This document shows, one piece after another, positions 17,111 to 25,483 of a stretch of 42,594 bases of DNA; position 1 is the first letter of the stretch, and every line of letters starts with the position of its first letter. Below the pieces are notes generated by a model, which was not told where the DNA came from, did not search any database, and worked only from the letters and a program-made list of their open reading frames with translations. The translations under genes were made by a program, and so were the position numbers. Source of the stretch: CAIOYC01 sp038327995 (GTDB lineage Bacteria > Pseudomonadota > Alphaproteobacteria > Caulobacterales > Caulobacteraceae); contig JBBQLP010000023.1 in assembly GCA_038327995.1 (NCBI GenBank), positions 1 through 42,594 on the forward strand. The letters run 5' to 3'.

Positions 17111-17130
17111 CAGTCCTCCAGACAGATAAA

Positions 17131-18414
17131 TTATCCCTCCGCCACCTCATCCGCCAGCACTGGGCTGACCCTTAGCGCCATGATCTGGTTACGTTGTTTT
17201 CTCAGCACCTGAAATCTGTGACGGTGGAAGATGAAGGTTTGCCCCGCGTCAGGGATGGTCTGGGCTTCGTGGATAACCAGACCCGCCACTGTCACCGCGT
17301 CGTCGTCGGGTAGAGACCAGTCCATAGCCCGGTTCAGGTCGCGGATGCTGACCACCCCGTCCACATTGGCCGAGCCATCGGGCTGGCGGCGTACGCCTTC
17401 GATTGGGGCGTCATGTTCGTCCTCAATATCGCCGACGATTTCTTCCAGAATGTCTTCAAGGGTCACGAGGCCCATTAATGCGCCGTATTCGTCGACAATC
17501 AGGGCGAAGTGGCTCTTGCGCTTCAGGAAGGCGTTGAGCTGGTCCTTCAGGTTAGTCGTCTCGGGGATGAACCAGGGCTCGCGGGCGACGGAGAGCAGGT
17601 CCAGGGTGTTGATGTCGCCATGCACGCTGGAAACGGCGCGGGCTAGGTCGCGGGCGTGCATCACGCCGATGATATTGTCCGGATCGCCTCTATAGATGGG
17701 AAGCCGGGTGTAGGAGGCCGCCAGCGCCTGATCGATCATCTCGCGGGTGGAGAGATCGGCGTCCAGCATGGCGATGTTCTTGCGATGGATCATCACGTCG
17801 GCGACGTCGAGGTCGGCGAGGTCGAGCACTCCGCCGAGCATCCTCCGGTCCGAACCCTCCACCAGTCCTTCGGAGTGGTGGTATTCCACGGCGCCCCGAA
17901 TCTCCTCCTGCGCTGCGCCCGCACTGGTCTCGGGGGAAACCTCGAAGCCAAAGCCGCGCAGGGTCACGCGAATTACGGTCTGGATCGCAGCGATCACCGG
18001 GCCGAACATGCGTACGACCAGAAGGGTCGGGGCGGAAAGCAGCCGCGCGGCGTCATCGGGGCGCCCAATGGCCAGGGTCTTGGGCAGGACCTCTGCATAG
18101 ACCAGCACCAGCACCGTCATCAGCCCGGTCGAGATCGCCACCCCCCAGGCGCCGGGAATGGATTTCGTTAGAACCTCGGTGACGAGGGCGGAGGACAGGA
18201 TATTGATCAGGTTATTGCCCAGCAGCACCGAGCCGATCATCGTCTCCTGATTGTCGATCAGGGTGTTGACGCGCTTGGCGGCCGCGTCGCCCTCCTTCTC
18301 CAGTTGATGCATCCGCGCCCGGCTGACCCCGGTCAGGGCGGTTTCGGCGGCGGAAAAGACCCCCGAGAGGGTGAGGAGCACGAAGATGACGGCGGCGACG
18401 ATCAGGATGGTCAT
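17131..18414 (-). CDS. CNNM/CorC-type transmembrane protein with CBS pair
   Basis: A 427-residue inner-membrane protein of the hemolysin/CorB-CorC family, linked to divalent-cation (Mg or Co) handling. The N-terminal DUF21/CNNM membrane domain covers about 1-180 with several hydrophobic helices and SAAETALTGVSRARM. A CBS pair follows (about 200-330, TRLPIYRGDPDNIIGVMHARDL and ALIVDEYGALMGLVTLEDILEEIVGDIEDE), then the small CorC_HlyC domain. The gene is 34 bases after aroB on the same strand, so it is probably in the aroK-aroB operon. Transported ion is not shown by the sequence. Confidence 0.93.
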   Translation of the reverse strand: MTILIVAAVIFVLLTLSGVFSAAETALTGVSRARMHQLEKEGDAAAKRVNTLIDNQETMIGSVLLGNNLINILSSALVTEVLTKSIPGAWGVAISTGLMTVLVLVYAEVLPKTLAIGRPDDAARLLSAPTLLVVRMFGPVIAAIQTVIRVTLRGFGFEVSPETSAGAAQEEIRGAVEYHHSEGLVEGSDRRMLGGVLDLADLDVADVMIHRKNIAMLDADLSTREMIDQALAASYTRLPIYRGDPDNIIGVMHARDLARAVSSVHGDINTLDLLSVAREPWFIPETTNLKDQLNAFLKRKSHFALIVDEYGALMGLVTLEDILEEIVGDIEDEHDAPIEGVRRQPDGSANVDGVVSIRDLNRAMDWSLPDDDAVTVAGLVIHEAQTIPDAGQTFIFHRHRFQVLRKQRNQIMALRVSPVLADEVAEG

Positions 18415-18448
18415 GGGGTTTCCTTATCACCTGCGCGCGTGATGGCTG

Positions 18449-19561
18449 CTAGGCGAGCGCGCCTTCGTTCAACAAGAACCGCTTGAGGTCGTCGGTCCCC
18501 ACGCCCTTCGCCACGAACGCATCGCCGATCCGTCGCGCCAGAACGAAGGTCAGCCGCCCGCCCTCGGCCTTCTTGTCCTGCGCCATACGGGCGATCAGGC
18601 GGTCGGCGTTGAAGGGATGGTCGGAAAGCTGGTCCAGTCGCACCGGCAGGCCCGCTGCGGCGATGGCCCGCTCCGCCCGCTGCACGTCCTGCTCCGCACA
18701 ATGCCCGAGGGCGGCGGAAAAGCGGAAGGCCTGCGCCATGCCGACGCCCACCGCTTCGCCGTGCAGCAAAGCGCCGCCAAAGCCGGTCTCGGCTTCCAGC
18801 GCGTGGCCGAAGGTATGCCCAAGGTTGAGCAAGGCCCGCACGCCACCTTCCTTCTCGTCCGCCGCGACGATCTCTGCCTTCATCTCCACCGACCGCGAGA
18901 CGGCGTGGGCGAGGGCGGCAGGTTCGAGGGCCAGCACACCGGCAACGTTCGCCTCGAGCCAATCGAAGAACGCCGCATCGCCCAAGAGCCCGTATTTGAT
19001 AATCTCGGCGTAACCGCAGCGGACTTCACGAGCAGGGAGGGTCGCGAGCCCGTCTAGGTCAACCAGCACCCTCAAGGGTTGGTGAAACGCGCCAATCAGG
19101 TTCTTGCCGCGCGCGGTGTCGATGGCGGTCTTGCCGCCAATAGAGCTATCCACCTGGGCGAGAAGGGTGGTGGGGATTTGCACGTAGTCGATCCCGCGTT
19201 TGTAGATCGCCGCCGCTAAGCCGGTCAGGTCGCCGATCACGCCCCCTCCTAAAGCGATAATCACATCCCCCCGGTCGAGATTGAAGGTTAGTAACCGGTC
19301 GGAAAGGTCGGCCAGTCCCTCGAAGCTCTTGGTCTGTTCGCCGGGCGGCAGGGCGATCATCGAAGCGTCGATCCCGCCTTGCCTGAGAGCCGCCACCAAG
19401 CGCGCGCCGCGCAGCGTCGCCACGGTCGCATCGCTCACGATGACCGTACGCTTGCGAGGGATAATGTCAGCCAGCCGCTCCCCCGCCGCGTCGATCAGGC
19501 CGGGGCCGACCAGCACGTCATAGGCGCGAGCGCCGAGGCCGACCGGAATGGCGCGGATCAT
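18449..19561 (-). CDS. aroB: 3-Dehydroquinate synthase
   Basis: Second step of the shikimate pathway, converting DAHP to 3-dehydroquinate with NAD and a divalent metal. The protein is 370 residues. The NAD-binding ALGGGVIGDLTGL motif, the QIPTTLLAQVDSSIGGKTAID segment and the metal-ligand region LNLGHTFGHALEAETG are all present. Its ATG overlaps the aroK stop (ATGA), showing coupling. aroK-aroB coupling is common in proteobacteria. The CNNM gene follows it. Confidence 0.97.
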   Translation of the reverse strand: MIRAIPVGLGARAYDVLVGPGLIDAAGERLADIIPRKRTVIVSDATVATLRGARLVAALRQGGIDASMIALPPGEQTKSFEGLADLSDRLLTFNLDRGDVIIALGGGVIGDLTGLAAAIYKRGIDYVQIPTTLLAQVDSSIGGKTAIDTARGKNLIGAFHQPLRVLVDLDGLATLPAREVRCGYAEIIKYGLLGDAAFFDWLEANVAGVLALEPAALAHAVSRSVEMKAEIVAADEKEGGVRALLNLGHTFGHALEAETGFGGALLHGEAVGVGMAQAFRFSAALGHCAEQDVQRAERAIAAAGLPVRLDQLSDHPFNADRLIARMAQDKKAEGGRLTFVLARRIGDAFVAKGVGTDDLKRFLLNEGALA

Positions 19562-20154
19562 GCGTCTCCACCTTCCACCAGCCCAGTCCTGGTGTGGTCG
19601 GACAGGGCCTTGACGATAGCGTCCACCGCAGCGTTATGTGTGGCGTCGCCGGTGTCGATGGTTAGGTGTGCCTCGGCGTACGCGGGATAGCGAGCCCCGG
19701 CTTGGGCGGTCAGCACCTCCACCGAATCCTTGCCGATCAAAAGGGGGCGGGTATTCTTGCGCGACACCCGCCTGGCCAGCAATTCAATATCAGTCTTCAG
19801 CCATACGGCGATGGCGCGTGCCTTCACTAACGCACGGGTCTGTGGATTGACAAACGCGCCGCCTCCGGTGGCCAGCACGTGCGGCGGCAGGTCAAGCAAG
19901 CGAGCGATCACGCGGCGCTCTCCGTCGCGGAACTCCTGCTCGCCCCGCTCGGAGAAAATATCGGCGATGGAGCGCCCGGCAGCGGCCTCGATCTCCTCGT
20001 CGGCGTCGCGGAAGGGCAGGTTCAGCGCCGTCGCCAGCCGCTTGCCGATGGACGTCTTGCCTACCCCCATAAGCCCCACCAACACCACCGTTCGGTCTCG
20101 TGGAGGGCCGAGGAGGGCAGTGGACGCATGGCTTGGGCTGGGCATGATGGACAT
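19558..20154 (-). CDS. aroK: Shikimate kinase
   Basis: Phosphorylates shikimate in aromatic amino acid synthesis. The P-loop GLMGVGKTS falls at residues 27-35 from the chosen start, then DADEEIE and ATGGGAFV give the shikimate-binding motifs, and the lid Arg lies in RPLL. I chose ATG 20154 (MSIMPSPS) over the longer frame to 20238, which would cross into the divergent xerD promoter; ATG 20145 and 20172 are alternatives. No strong Shine-Dalgarno distinguishes them. It is coupled to aroB by ATGA and is divergent from xerD. Confidence 0.94.
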   Translation of the reverse strand: MSIMPSPSHASTALLGPPRDRTVVLVGLMGVGKTSIGKRLATALNLPFRDADEEIEAAAGRSIADIFSERGEQEFRDGERRVIARLLDLPPHVLATGGGAFVNPQTRALVKARAIAVWLKTDIELLARRVSRKNTRPLLIGKDSVEVLTAQAGARYPAYAEAHLTIDTGDATHNAAVDAIVKALSDHTRTGLVEGGDA

Positions 20155-20277
20155 TTCAGATTGGAATAACATGCTCGTCCCCAAGCGCCACAATATGCCC
20201 GCTGCCTTTCTGAGGATCGTGCGGTGCGTCGCCTCCACCCAACGGATTCCTTAATCACTTCGCGTAGTCTCACCACT

Positions 20278-21201
20278 ATGAGCGACATTGGTTGGGTCGA
20301 AGCCTTTTTGGAAATGATGGCGGTGGAGCGAGCGGCGGCGCGCAACACTCTGATCGCCTACGGCAAGGACTTGGCTGACGCTAACGCTTTTCTGCGTGCG
20401 TGTTCCGGCAGCCTTGCGAAGGCGAGCGCTGAGGAGGTGGAGGCTTATTTCGCCGATCTCGGTGCACGCGGCCTCTCGCCCGCTACAGCCTCCCGTAGGC
20501 GCGCCGCAGTGCGCCAGTTCTATCGTTTCGTGTTCGTCGAGGGTTGGCGGAGCGACGACCCCTCCCGTCGGGTGGATGCTCCCAAACAGGGACGCTCCCT
20601 GCCCAAACTGGTGTCCCGAAGCGAGATCGAACGCCTGATCGTGGCGGCTCAAACCGAAAGCGCCAATCCGCACGCTGTCGCCAAGGGTCTGCGCCTAGTC
20701 TGCATGATCGAGACGCTTTACGCTTCGGGTCTGCGGGTGTCGGAACTGGTGTCGCTGACCACGGCGGCGGTGGCGCGTGATCCGGCCTTTCTGATGGTCA
20801 AGGGCAAGGGCGGCAAGGAACGATTGGCGCCGCTGAACGCGCCTGCCCGAGCGGCGCTGAAAGCATATCTGGAGGTTCGCCCGCAGTTCCTGCGCGCCAA
20901 ACAGGTCAACCCCTGGCTCTTTCCCTCACGTACGGCGGCGGGAGGGAAGCTGACGACGCGGCGGTTCGGGCAGATGCTGGATGATTGCGCGTTGAAAGCC
21001 GGGATGGATCCGGCCAAGGTTTCCCCCCACGTGCTGCGCCACGCCTTCGCCACCCACCTTCTGGAAGGCGGCGCCGATCTCCGAGCTGTGCAAACCCTGC
21101 TTGGCCATGCCGACATCGCCACCACTCAGATCTATACCCATGTCGCTTCGGATCGCCTGCGCGAGGTTGTTCTCAGCAAGCATCCTCTGGCGAAAGGATA
21201 A
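20278..21201 (+). CDS. xerD: Tyrosine recombinase XerD
   Basis: Resolves chromosome dimers at dif with XerC. The protein from ATG 20278 is 307 residues. The N-terminal SAM-like core-binding part includes AYGKDLADANAFL. The catalytic set is R153 (SGLRVSEL), K177 (VKGKGGKER), H251 and R254 (HVLRHAFATH), H277 (LGHADI) and Y286 (IYTHV). An upstream in-frame ATG at 20224 is less likely. A phage integrase is disfavoured because the neighbourhood is housekeeping and the length and motif spacing are Xer-like. Its end is six bases from the convergent exported-protein gene. Confidence 0.93.
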   Translation: MSDIGWVEAFLEMMAVERAAARNTLIAYGKDLADANAFLRACSGSLAKASAEEVEAYFADLGARGLSPATASRRRAAVRQFYRFVFVEGWRSDDPSRRVDAPKQGRSLPKLVSRSEIERLIVAAQTESANPHAVAKGLRLVCMIETLYASGLRVSELVSLTTAAVARDPAFLMVKGKGGKERLAPLNAPARAALKAYLEVRPQFLRAKQVNPWLFPSRTAAGGKLTTRRFGQMLDDCALKAGMDPAKVSPHVLRHAFATHLLEGGADLRAVQTLLGHADIATTQIYTHVASDRLREVVLSKHPLAKG

Positions 21202-21206
21202 GGGGG

Positions 21207-21815
21207 CTACATCGGCGGAGCGGCGCCGTTGTCTCCCGTGGTGACGCGGCCGGTCGTATAGGTTCCGTCGGCGTTCTTCGGCGCGATGATGAAGACGTGG
21301 GCGCCTGGCTTGATCATCGCCTTGTCGCCTGCGCCGAAGGCGACCACGGGCACGTTTAGCGGCACCGTCACCTTACGCGTTCCGCTGGGGTAGGAGACCG
21401 TGACGGCGCGCCCCTCAACTCCCGTCACCGCCGTATCCACAGTGCCATTGGTCATCATCGAGCCGGGTCGCAGGTCCCAGGCATAGTGGCCCTCGCCCAC
21501 CTTGACCTTGGGCGGAAAGACGTGAACCTCGAGCGCTGTCCCCGTGCCGTCCGGCTTTTCCACCTCGGTCGTGCCGATGAAGCTGCCGGGCTGGATGGCG
21601 TCGATGGCCACGGGTTTGACCACCACCACGCTCCAGTTCGGCGTCAGCTTGACCACCGCACTCGGGCCCTCGCGGGTGGCGATGGTGAGCGTGTCGTCCG
21701 CTAGGCTCGTAACCACGCCTCTGATATGCACCGGCACGGCGGTGGGGGCCGCCGTCTGAGCGATGGCGGCGGATGCAAGCGCGAGGGCGGCAAGCAGTGT
21801 CAGGGGTCTCAGCAT
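21207..21815 (-). CDS. Exported hypothetical protein (DUF5666-like barrel)
   Basis: A 202-residue protein with a signal peptide (LTLLAALALASAAIA, cleavage near QTA). The mature part is beta-rich with a segment VHIRGVVTSLADDTLTIATREG that resembles the small OB-like DUF5666 repeat, then GSFIGTTEV and FIIAPKNADG. Homologues are sometimes misannotated as a metal ABC transporter permease, but no membrane helices are present beyond the signal. Function is unknown. It converges on xerD and is divergent from the CoA-lyase gene. Confidence 0.78.
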   Translation of the reverse strand: MLRPLTLLAALALASAAIAQTAAPTAVPVHIRGVVTSLADDTLTIATREGPSAVVKLTPNWSVVVVKPVAIDAIQPGSFIGTTEVEKPDGTGTALEVHVFPPKVKVGEGHYAWDLRPGSMMTNGTVDTAVTGVEGRAVTVSYPSGTRKVTVPLNVPVVAFGAGDKAMIKPGAHVFIIAPKNADGTYTTGRVTTGDNGAAPPM

Positions 21816-21955
21816 GGCGGGTCCGGTCAGGTGAAGCTTAAACCGACGCTAAGCCGGAATGAGAGCCCGGGCCAGCGCGAAATCCGGGGCCGCACCGCCT
21901 TGACGCGCCCCCGCCGACGCCGCAAACCCATATCGCAGTTGCGAAAGGATGAGCG

Positions 21956-23005
21956 ATGAAAACGCCGCGGGGGTTCTTCAAGCCGTTAGCCATCGGCGCG
22001 CCGCAGCCGTGGGCCGAGCCGCCCGCGCGGGTGGAACGGATGATCCACTTCGTGCCTGCGCACCTTGAGAAGATCAGGACCAAGGTTCCCGAGACGGCCA
22101 AAGATGTCGATGTGATCCTCGGCAACCTGGAAGACGCTATCCCCGCCGACGCCAAGGCCGCCGCGCGCGAGGGCTTCATTGAAATGGCCAACGCGACCGA
22201 CTTTGCGGCGATGAACGTCGGCCTGTGGACCCGGATCAACTGCCTGAACTCCCCCTGGCATTTCGACGACGTGACGCGCATCGTCGAGGGGGTGGGCGAC
22301 CGACTGGACGTGATGATGGTCCCCAAGGTCGAGGGGCCGTGGGACATTCACTACATGGACCAGTTCCTGGCGGTGTTGGAGGCGCGGCACGGGCTGAAGA
22401 AACCGATCCTGCTGCACGCTATCCTGGAGACCGCCGAGGGGGTGGCGAACGTAGAGGCCATCTGCGGCGCCTCGCCCCGGATGCAGGGGATCAGTCTCGG
22501 CCCCGCCGACCTTGCTGCATCGCGCGCCATGAAGACTACCCGCGTCGGCGGCGGCCACCCCGGCTATCGGGTGGTGGAAGACCCGCACGCGGACGGAAGC
22601 GCGCGCGCGTCGGTGCAGCAGGACCTGTGGCACTACACTATCGCCCGCATGGTCGACGCCTGCCAGATGCATGGGCTGAAAGCCTTCTACGGCCCCTTCG
22701 GCGCCATCGACGACCCGGAAGCGTGCGAGCAGCAATTCCGCAACGCCTTCATCATGGGGTGCGCTGGCGCCTGGTCGCTGCACCTCTCGCAGATCGCCAT
22801 CGCCAAACGGGTCTTCTCACCCGACCCCGCCGAGATCGCCTTCGCCAAACGCATTCTCGAGGCCATGCCGGATGGGATGGGAGTCGCCATGCTCGATGGC
22901 AAGATGCAGGACGACGCCACCTGGAAACAGGCCAAGGTGCTGGTGGACTGCGCCCGCCAGATCGCCGCCCGCGATCCAGAATTCGCCGCGCTCTACGGTT
23001 TGTGA
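21956..23005 (+). CDS. HpcH/HpaI-family CoA-ester lyase (malyl-CoA lyase type)
   Basis: Class II aldolase-fold enzyme of 349 residues that cleaves or forms CoA esters such as malyl-CoA or methylmalyl-CoA. Segments VILGNLEDAIPADAKAAAR (metal and acid residues), WTRINCLNSPW, MMVPKVEGPWDI, LHAILETAEGV and ISLGPADLAASR match malyl-CoA lyase Mcl1. AAAGGA precedes ATG 21956 with good spacing. Mcl1 acts in the ethylmalonyl-CoA pathway or glyoxylate assimilation, but no other ethylmalonyl-CoA gene is here, so beta-methylmalyl, citramalyl or malyl substrates are all possible. Confidence 0.85.
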   Translation: MKTPRGFFKPLAIGAPQPWAEPPARVERMIHFVPAHLEKIRTKVPETAKDVDVILGNLEDAIPADAKAAAREGFIEMANATDFAAMNVGLWTRINCLNSPWHFDDVTRIVEGVGDRLDVMMVPKVEGPWDIHYMDQFLAVLEARHGLKKPILLHAILETAEGVANVEAICGASPRMQGISLGPADLAASRAMKTTRVGGGHPGYRVVEDPHADGSARASVQQDLWHYTIARMVDACQMHGLKAFYGPFGAIDDPEACEQQFRNAFIMGCAGAWSLHLSQIAIAKRVFSPDPAEIAFAKRILEAMPDGMGVAMLDGKMQDDATWKQAKVLVDCARQIAARDPEFAALYGL

Positions 23006-23026
23006 GCTACATAACCTAGGACGGTG

Positions 23027-23617
23027 TCAGTCCTTGGCCGCCCCAAGCCAGACCGTGGGCACGAAGTAGAGGCCCGCGACGCCGACCACGAGCGCTAGCG
23101 ACACCCAGGTTTGGATGTAGGCGATGGGCACAGCTAGGGCGTAGAGGCTGAGACCCATCCAGTTCTTGCGGTTGGCGGCCGCGTCTAGCGTTGCGAGGGC
23201 GTCGCCCGGCTCATGATGCGCGGCAATGGCGCGCCCAAGGCTCATGAACGCGATCGCGGACACCAGAAAAAACCCGCTGTAGAGCGCTACCGGGAAGGCC
23301 GCCGTCAGATTCTCGCCGAGGTAGGCCGTGGCGAACGGAATCAGCGACAGGCAGAACAGAAGGGCCATGTTGGCCCACAGCACCCGGTTGTCGACCTTCT
23401 GCGCGAATTGGAAGAGATGCCGGTGGTTGACCCAGTAAATGGCGATAAAGGCGAAGCTGACGGCGTAAGCGGCGAACGTCGGCCAGAGCGCCACGAGCGC
23501 GTGGATATCGGCTCCGTGTGGCGGCTTCAACTCCAGCACCATGATGGTGATGATGATGGCGATCACGCCGTCGGAGAAGGCTTCCAGTCTGGCTTTTCCG
23601 AAATCCTGTTCCGCCAT
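23027..23617 (-). CDS. TMEM175-family potassium channel-like protein
   Basis: A 196-residue membrane protein with about six hydrophobic segments. The family signature FSDGVIAI starts at residue 14, and the hydrophobic segment IAIIITIMVLELK follows directly. Bacterial TMEM175 homologues assemble as tetramers and conduct potassium. Its start has GGAGG only two bases away from the ATG, which is close. It converges on the CoA-lyase gene and is divergent from the next small membrane protein. Ion selectivity is not shown. Confidence 0.88.
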   Translation of the reverse strand: MAEQDFGKARLEAFSDGVIAIIITIMVLELKPPHGADIHALVALWPTFAAYAVSFAFIAIYWVNHRHLFQFAQKVDNRVLWANMALLFCLSLIPFATAYLGENLTAAFPVALYSGFFLVSAIAFMSLGRAIAAHHEPGDALATLDAAANRKNWMGLSLYALAVPIAYIQTWVSLALVVGVAGLYFVPTVWLGAAKD

Positions 23618-23734
23618 TGCCTCCGGCCCTATGCCCCGTGCGCGTGCACCGTCTTGTGTTCGCGGTGATTTGCGTGGACCTTAACCTTGCCCGTAGCGTT
23701 CGCCCACAGGGGACGGGGAGAACGGGTAGGACAG

Positions 23735-24160
23735 ATGACTATGTTTGCTGCTCTACCACTGCTGGCGCTGCCGGTGCTCTTCTACAATTTCGTGGTGATG
23801 GCTCTGCTGTCGGGCGGGTTCGGCGCCGACGGCAATCAGCGTTTCACCCAGCAGGTGTTCAATATTCCGATGGCGTCGGGCGGCCACTGGTCGCTCAATC
23901 TGGGCGACATCACCATCTTCGTCTCGCTGGTGATTCTGTTCATCGAGCTTTTGAAATCCACCACAAGTCGGCGGATCGCCATCATCAATCACTCCCTGTC
24001 GATGATCCTGTTCATCATCTGCCTGGTGGAGTTCTTGTTGTTTAGGGCCTTCGCCACCTCGGCCTTCTTCCTGCTCACCTCGATGGTGTTGCTGGATGTG
24101 CTGGCAGGCTTCATCGTCACCATCGCCTCCTCGCGCCGCGAGATCGAGGTCACCAACTAA
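23735..24160 (+). CDS. Small four-helix membrane protein, unknown function
   Basis: A 141-residue protein from ATG 23735, preceded by a GGGAGAACGGGTAGGA purine run. Four hydrophobic segments are seen, at about 4-26, 57-72, 83-102 and 105-126. The last cytoplasmic part is SSRREIEVTN. No family is recognised. It is divergent from the TMEM175 gene. The downstream 126 bases to the next feature hold only a very small opposing ORF. Confidence 0.75.
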   Translation: MTMFAALPLLALPVLFYNFVVMALLSGGFGADGNQRFTQQVFNIPMASGGHWSLNLGDITIFVSLVILFIELLKSTTSRRIAIINHSLSMILFIICLVEFLLFRAFATSAFFLLTSMVLLDVLAGFIVTIASSRREIEVTN

Positions 24161-24168
24161 GTCGAGGT

Positions 24169-24234
24169 TTAGGTCAGGGCGGTGAAGATCAGCGCCACGA
24201 CCAGCATATCGATGGTGCGGAAAAGAACGGCCAT
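24169..24234 (-). CDS. Putative 21-residue membrane peptide
   Basis: A short ORF encodes MAVLFRTIDMLVVALIFTALT, a single hydrophobic stretch with a basic Arg near the start. GGAG sits six bases before the ATG (TCTGGAGCCCGTCATG), better than for many larger genes here. It lies in the gap between convergent flanks, downstream of the opposite-strand four-helix protein. Length and hydrophobicity resemble small membrane peptides, but chance cannot be excluded. No function is assigned. Confidence 0.4.
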   Translation of the reverse strand: MAVLFRTIDMLVVALIFTALT

Positions 24235-24286
24235 GACGGGCTCCAGAGTGGATAGACCCGCCCGTCCCTGCAAAATCCGCGCCGCT

Positions 24287-24535
24287 TTAGAGCACCACCT
24301 TCATCAGTCGTCCTGCCGAAAGGCGCCGGTCGTCCGGCCCGGACCATTCCGCTTCCAGATAGGCCGACCGGGCGCCCTGCAGCACGGGCTGTCCTCCACG
24401 CAGGCCGCGCTTGTCGCCGCCCTGCCCCATCACCTGGGCGGTATAAGCTTCATCGCGAGGCCGTCGGCCACGAGACTGGGGCTTCTCGCCTTCGACGACG
24501 ACGGGCAACTTGGACGGATCGGTTGGCGCGTTCAT
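24287..24535 (-). CDS. Conserved-looking small hypothetical protein
   Basis: An 82-residue basic, Gly/Arg-rich protein. It has a central SRGRRPRDEAYTAQVMGQGGDKRGLRGGQPVL segment and an ending LSAGRLMKVVL. No domain is recognised, but the sequence is not of simple composition and resembles small Caulobacter-type hypotheticals I recall only loosely. No strong Shine-Dalgarno precedes ATG 24535. It is 85 bases downstream of phaR on the same strand, so it may be in the phaR transcript. Confidence 0.55.
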   Translation of the reverse strand: MNAPTDPSKLPVVVEGEKPQSRGRRPRDEAYTAQVMGQGGDKRGLRGGQPVLQGARSAYLEAEWSGPDDRRLSAGRLMKVVL

Positions 24536-24620
24536 TTCGGGTCGTCCGCAAAGTTGGAGAACTCATACCGCAACCCCCGTGCCAGCCCGGTAAACAGACG
24601 AGGTTAACGCGAATGCAGCG

Positions 24621-25319
24621 CTACCCCTTCCCGCCCGCCAGCTTTTCGATCTGTCGCTGCATGGTTTCGAGCTGAGTTTTCAGGTCGGCGATCTGGTCGC
24701 CGCCCACGTGGGACGCTGTTGCAGTCGGGGGTGGGGAGGGCGCGTCTCTCGCCTCGGCGGCGGCCCGCAGTTCGCTATCGGTCTTGGCCTGGGCAAAAGG
24801 GGGTGTGAACATCTTGATGGCGCGGTCAAACAGGGCAAGGTTCTGGCGCACCTGTTCGTCGAACAGCCCGAAACCCGGCTTCTGGCCCAGCGCGGGCGTC
24901 TGGCCAAATGTGCCGCCGAGTTGCTCACGCATCCGCTCCTGCTGGCGGGTGAAGGCGTCCAGCGACATTTCCAAATAGCTCGGCACGAACGACTGCATCT
25001 GGTCGCCATAGAAACGGATCAACTGGCGCAGGAACTGGATCGGCAAAAGGTTCTGCGTGCCTGACTGATTCTCTTCCTCGAAGATGATCTGCGTCAGAAC
25101 CTGCCGGGTGATGTCGTCGTTAGTCTTGGCGTCATAGACCACGAAATCCGTGCCCGACTTGACCATCTCCGCCAGGTTTTCCAGCGTCACATAGGAAGAG
25201 GAGCCGGTATTATAGAGGCGGCGGTTAGCATATTTCTTGATGACGATCTTATCGTCGCTGCGCCCGGTCTTGCGACCGGCTCCCGCGCGAGTAGGCCCCG
25301 CAGTTCCTTGGTCCGCCAT
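24621..25319 (-). CDS. phaR: Polyhydroxyalkanoate synthesis repressor PhaR
   Basis: DNA- and PHB-binding repressor of polyhydroxybutyrate genes, 232 residues. The N-terminal PHB_acc_N domain (IVIKKYANRRLYNTGSSSYVTLENLAEMVKSG) starts near residue 25, followed by PHB-accumulation segments LLPIQFLRQLIRFYGDQMQSFVPSYLEMSLDAF. The C-terminus ends in a short amphipathic coiled coil (DLKTQLETMQRQIEKLAG). It is divergent from phaA, and a 14-base palindrome lies between. PhaR normally represses phasin and pha genes and releases when PHB appears. Confidence 0.93.
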   Translation of the reverse strand: MADQGTAGPTRAGAGRKTGRSDDKIVIKKYANRRLYNTGSSSYVTLENLAEMVKSGTDFVVYDAKTNDDITRQVLTQIIFEEENQSGTQNLLPIQFLRQLIRFYGDQMQSFVPSYLEMSLDAFTRQQERMREQLGGTFGQTPALGQKPGFGLFDEQVRQNLALFDRAIKMFTPPFAQAKTDSELRAAAEARDAPSPPPTATASHVGGDQIADLKTQLETMQRQIEKLAGGKG

Positions 25320-25337
25320 TCATTTCTCCCAATTTTG

Positions 25338-25371
25338 CTGCACTTATGTTGCGCAATATATTGCGATGCAG
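25338..25371. promoter_or_regulatory. Palindrome between phaR and phaA, candidate PhaR operator
   Basis: A perfect 14-base palindrome, CGCAATATATTGCG, spans 25352-25365. Inverted CTGCA at 25338-25342 and TGCAG at 25367-25371 flank it. PhaR sites in related bacteria are described as TGC/GCA-rich, which fits. The site is AT-rich in its centre, unlike the surroundings, and lies in the divergent control region. Binding is inferred. Confidence 0.5.
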
Positions 25372-25483
25372 AATAGCCCGATTTCCGCATTGCGCCAGAG
25401 GGAAGGACAATCGAGGGTGGCGAGGCCCGCCGGTCTGTGCATATCTGCAGCACAACAGCCAATACCGCACGGAGACTGGTCAT

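Noticed and set aside
20278..21201. xerD as a phage or island integrase
   Set aside because: Flanks are housekeeping genes, no attachment repeat or tRNA is near, and length and motifs match XerD.
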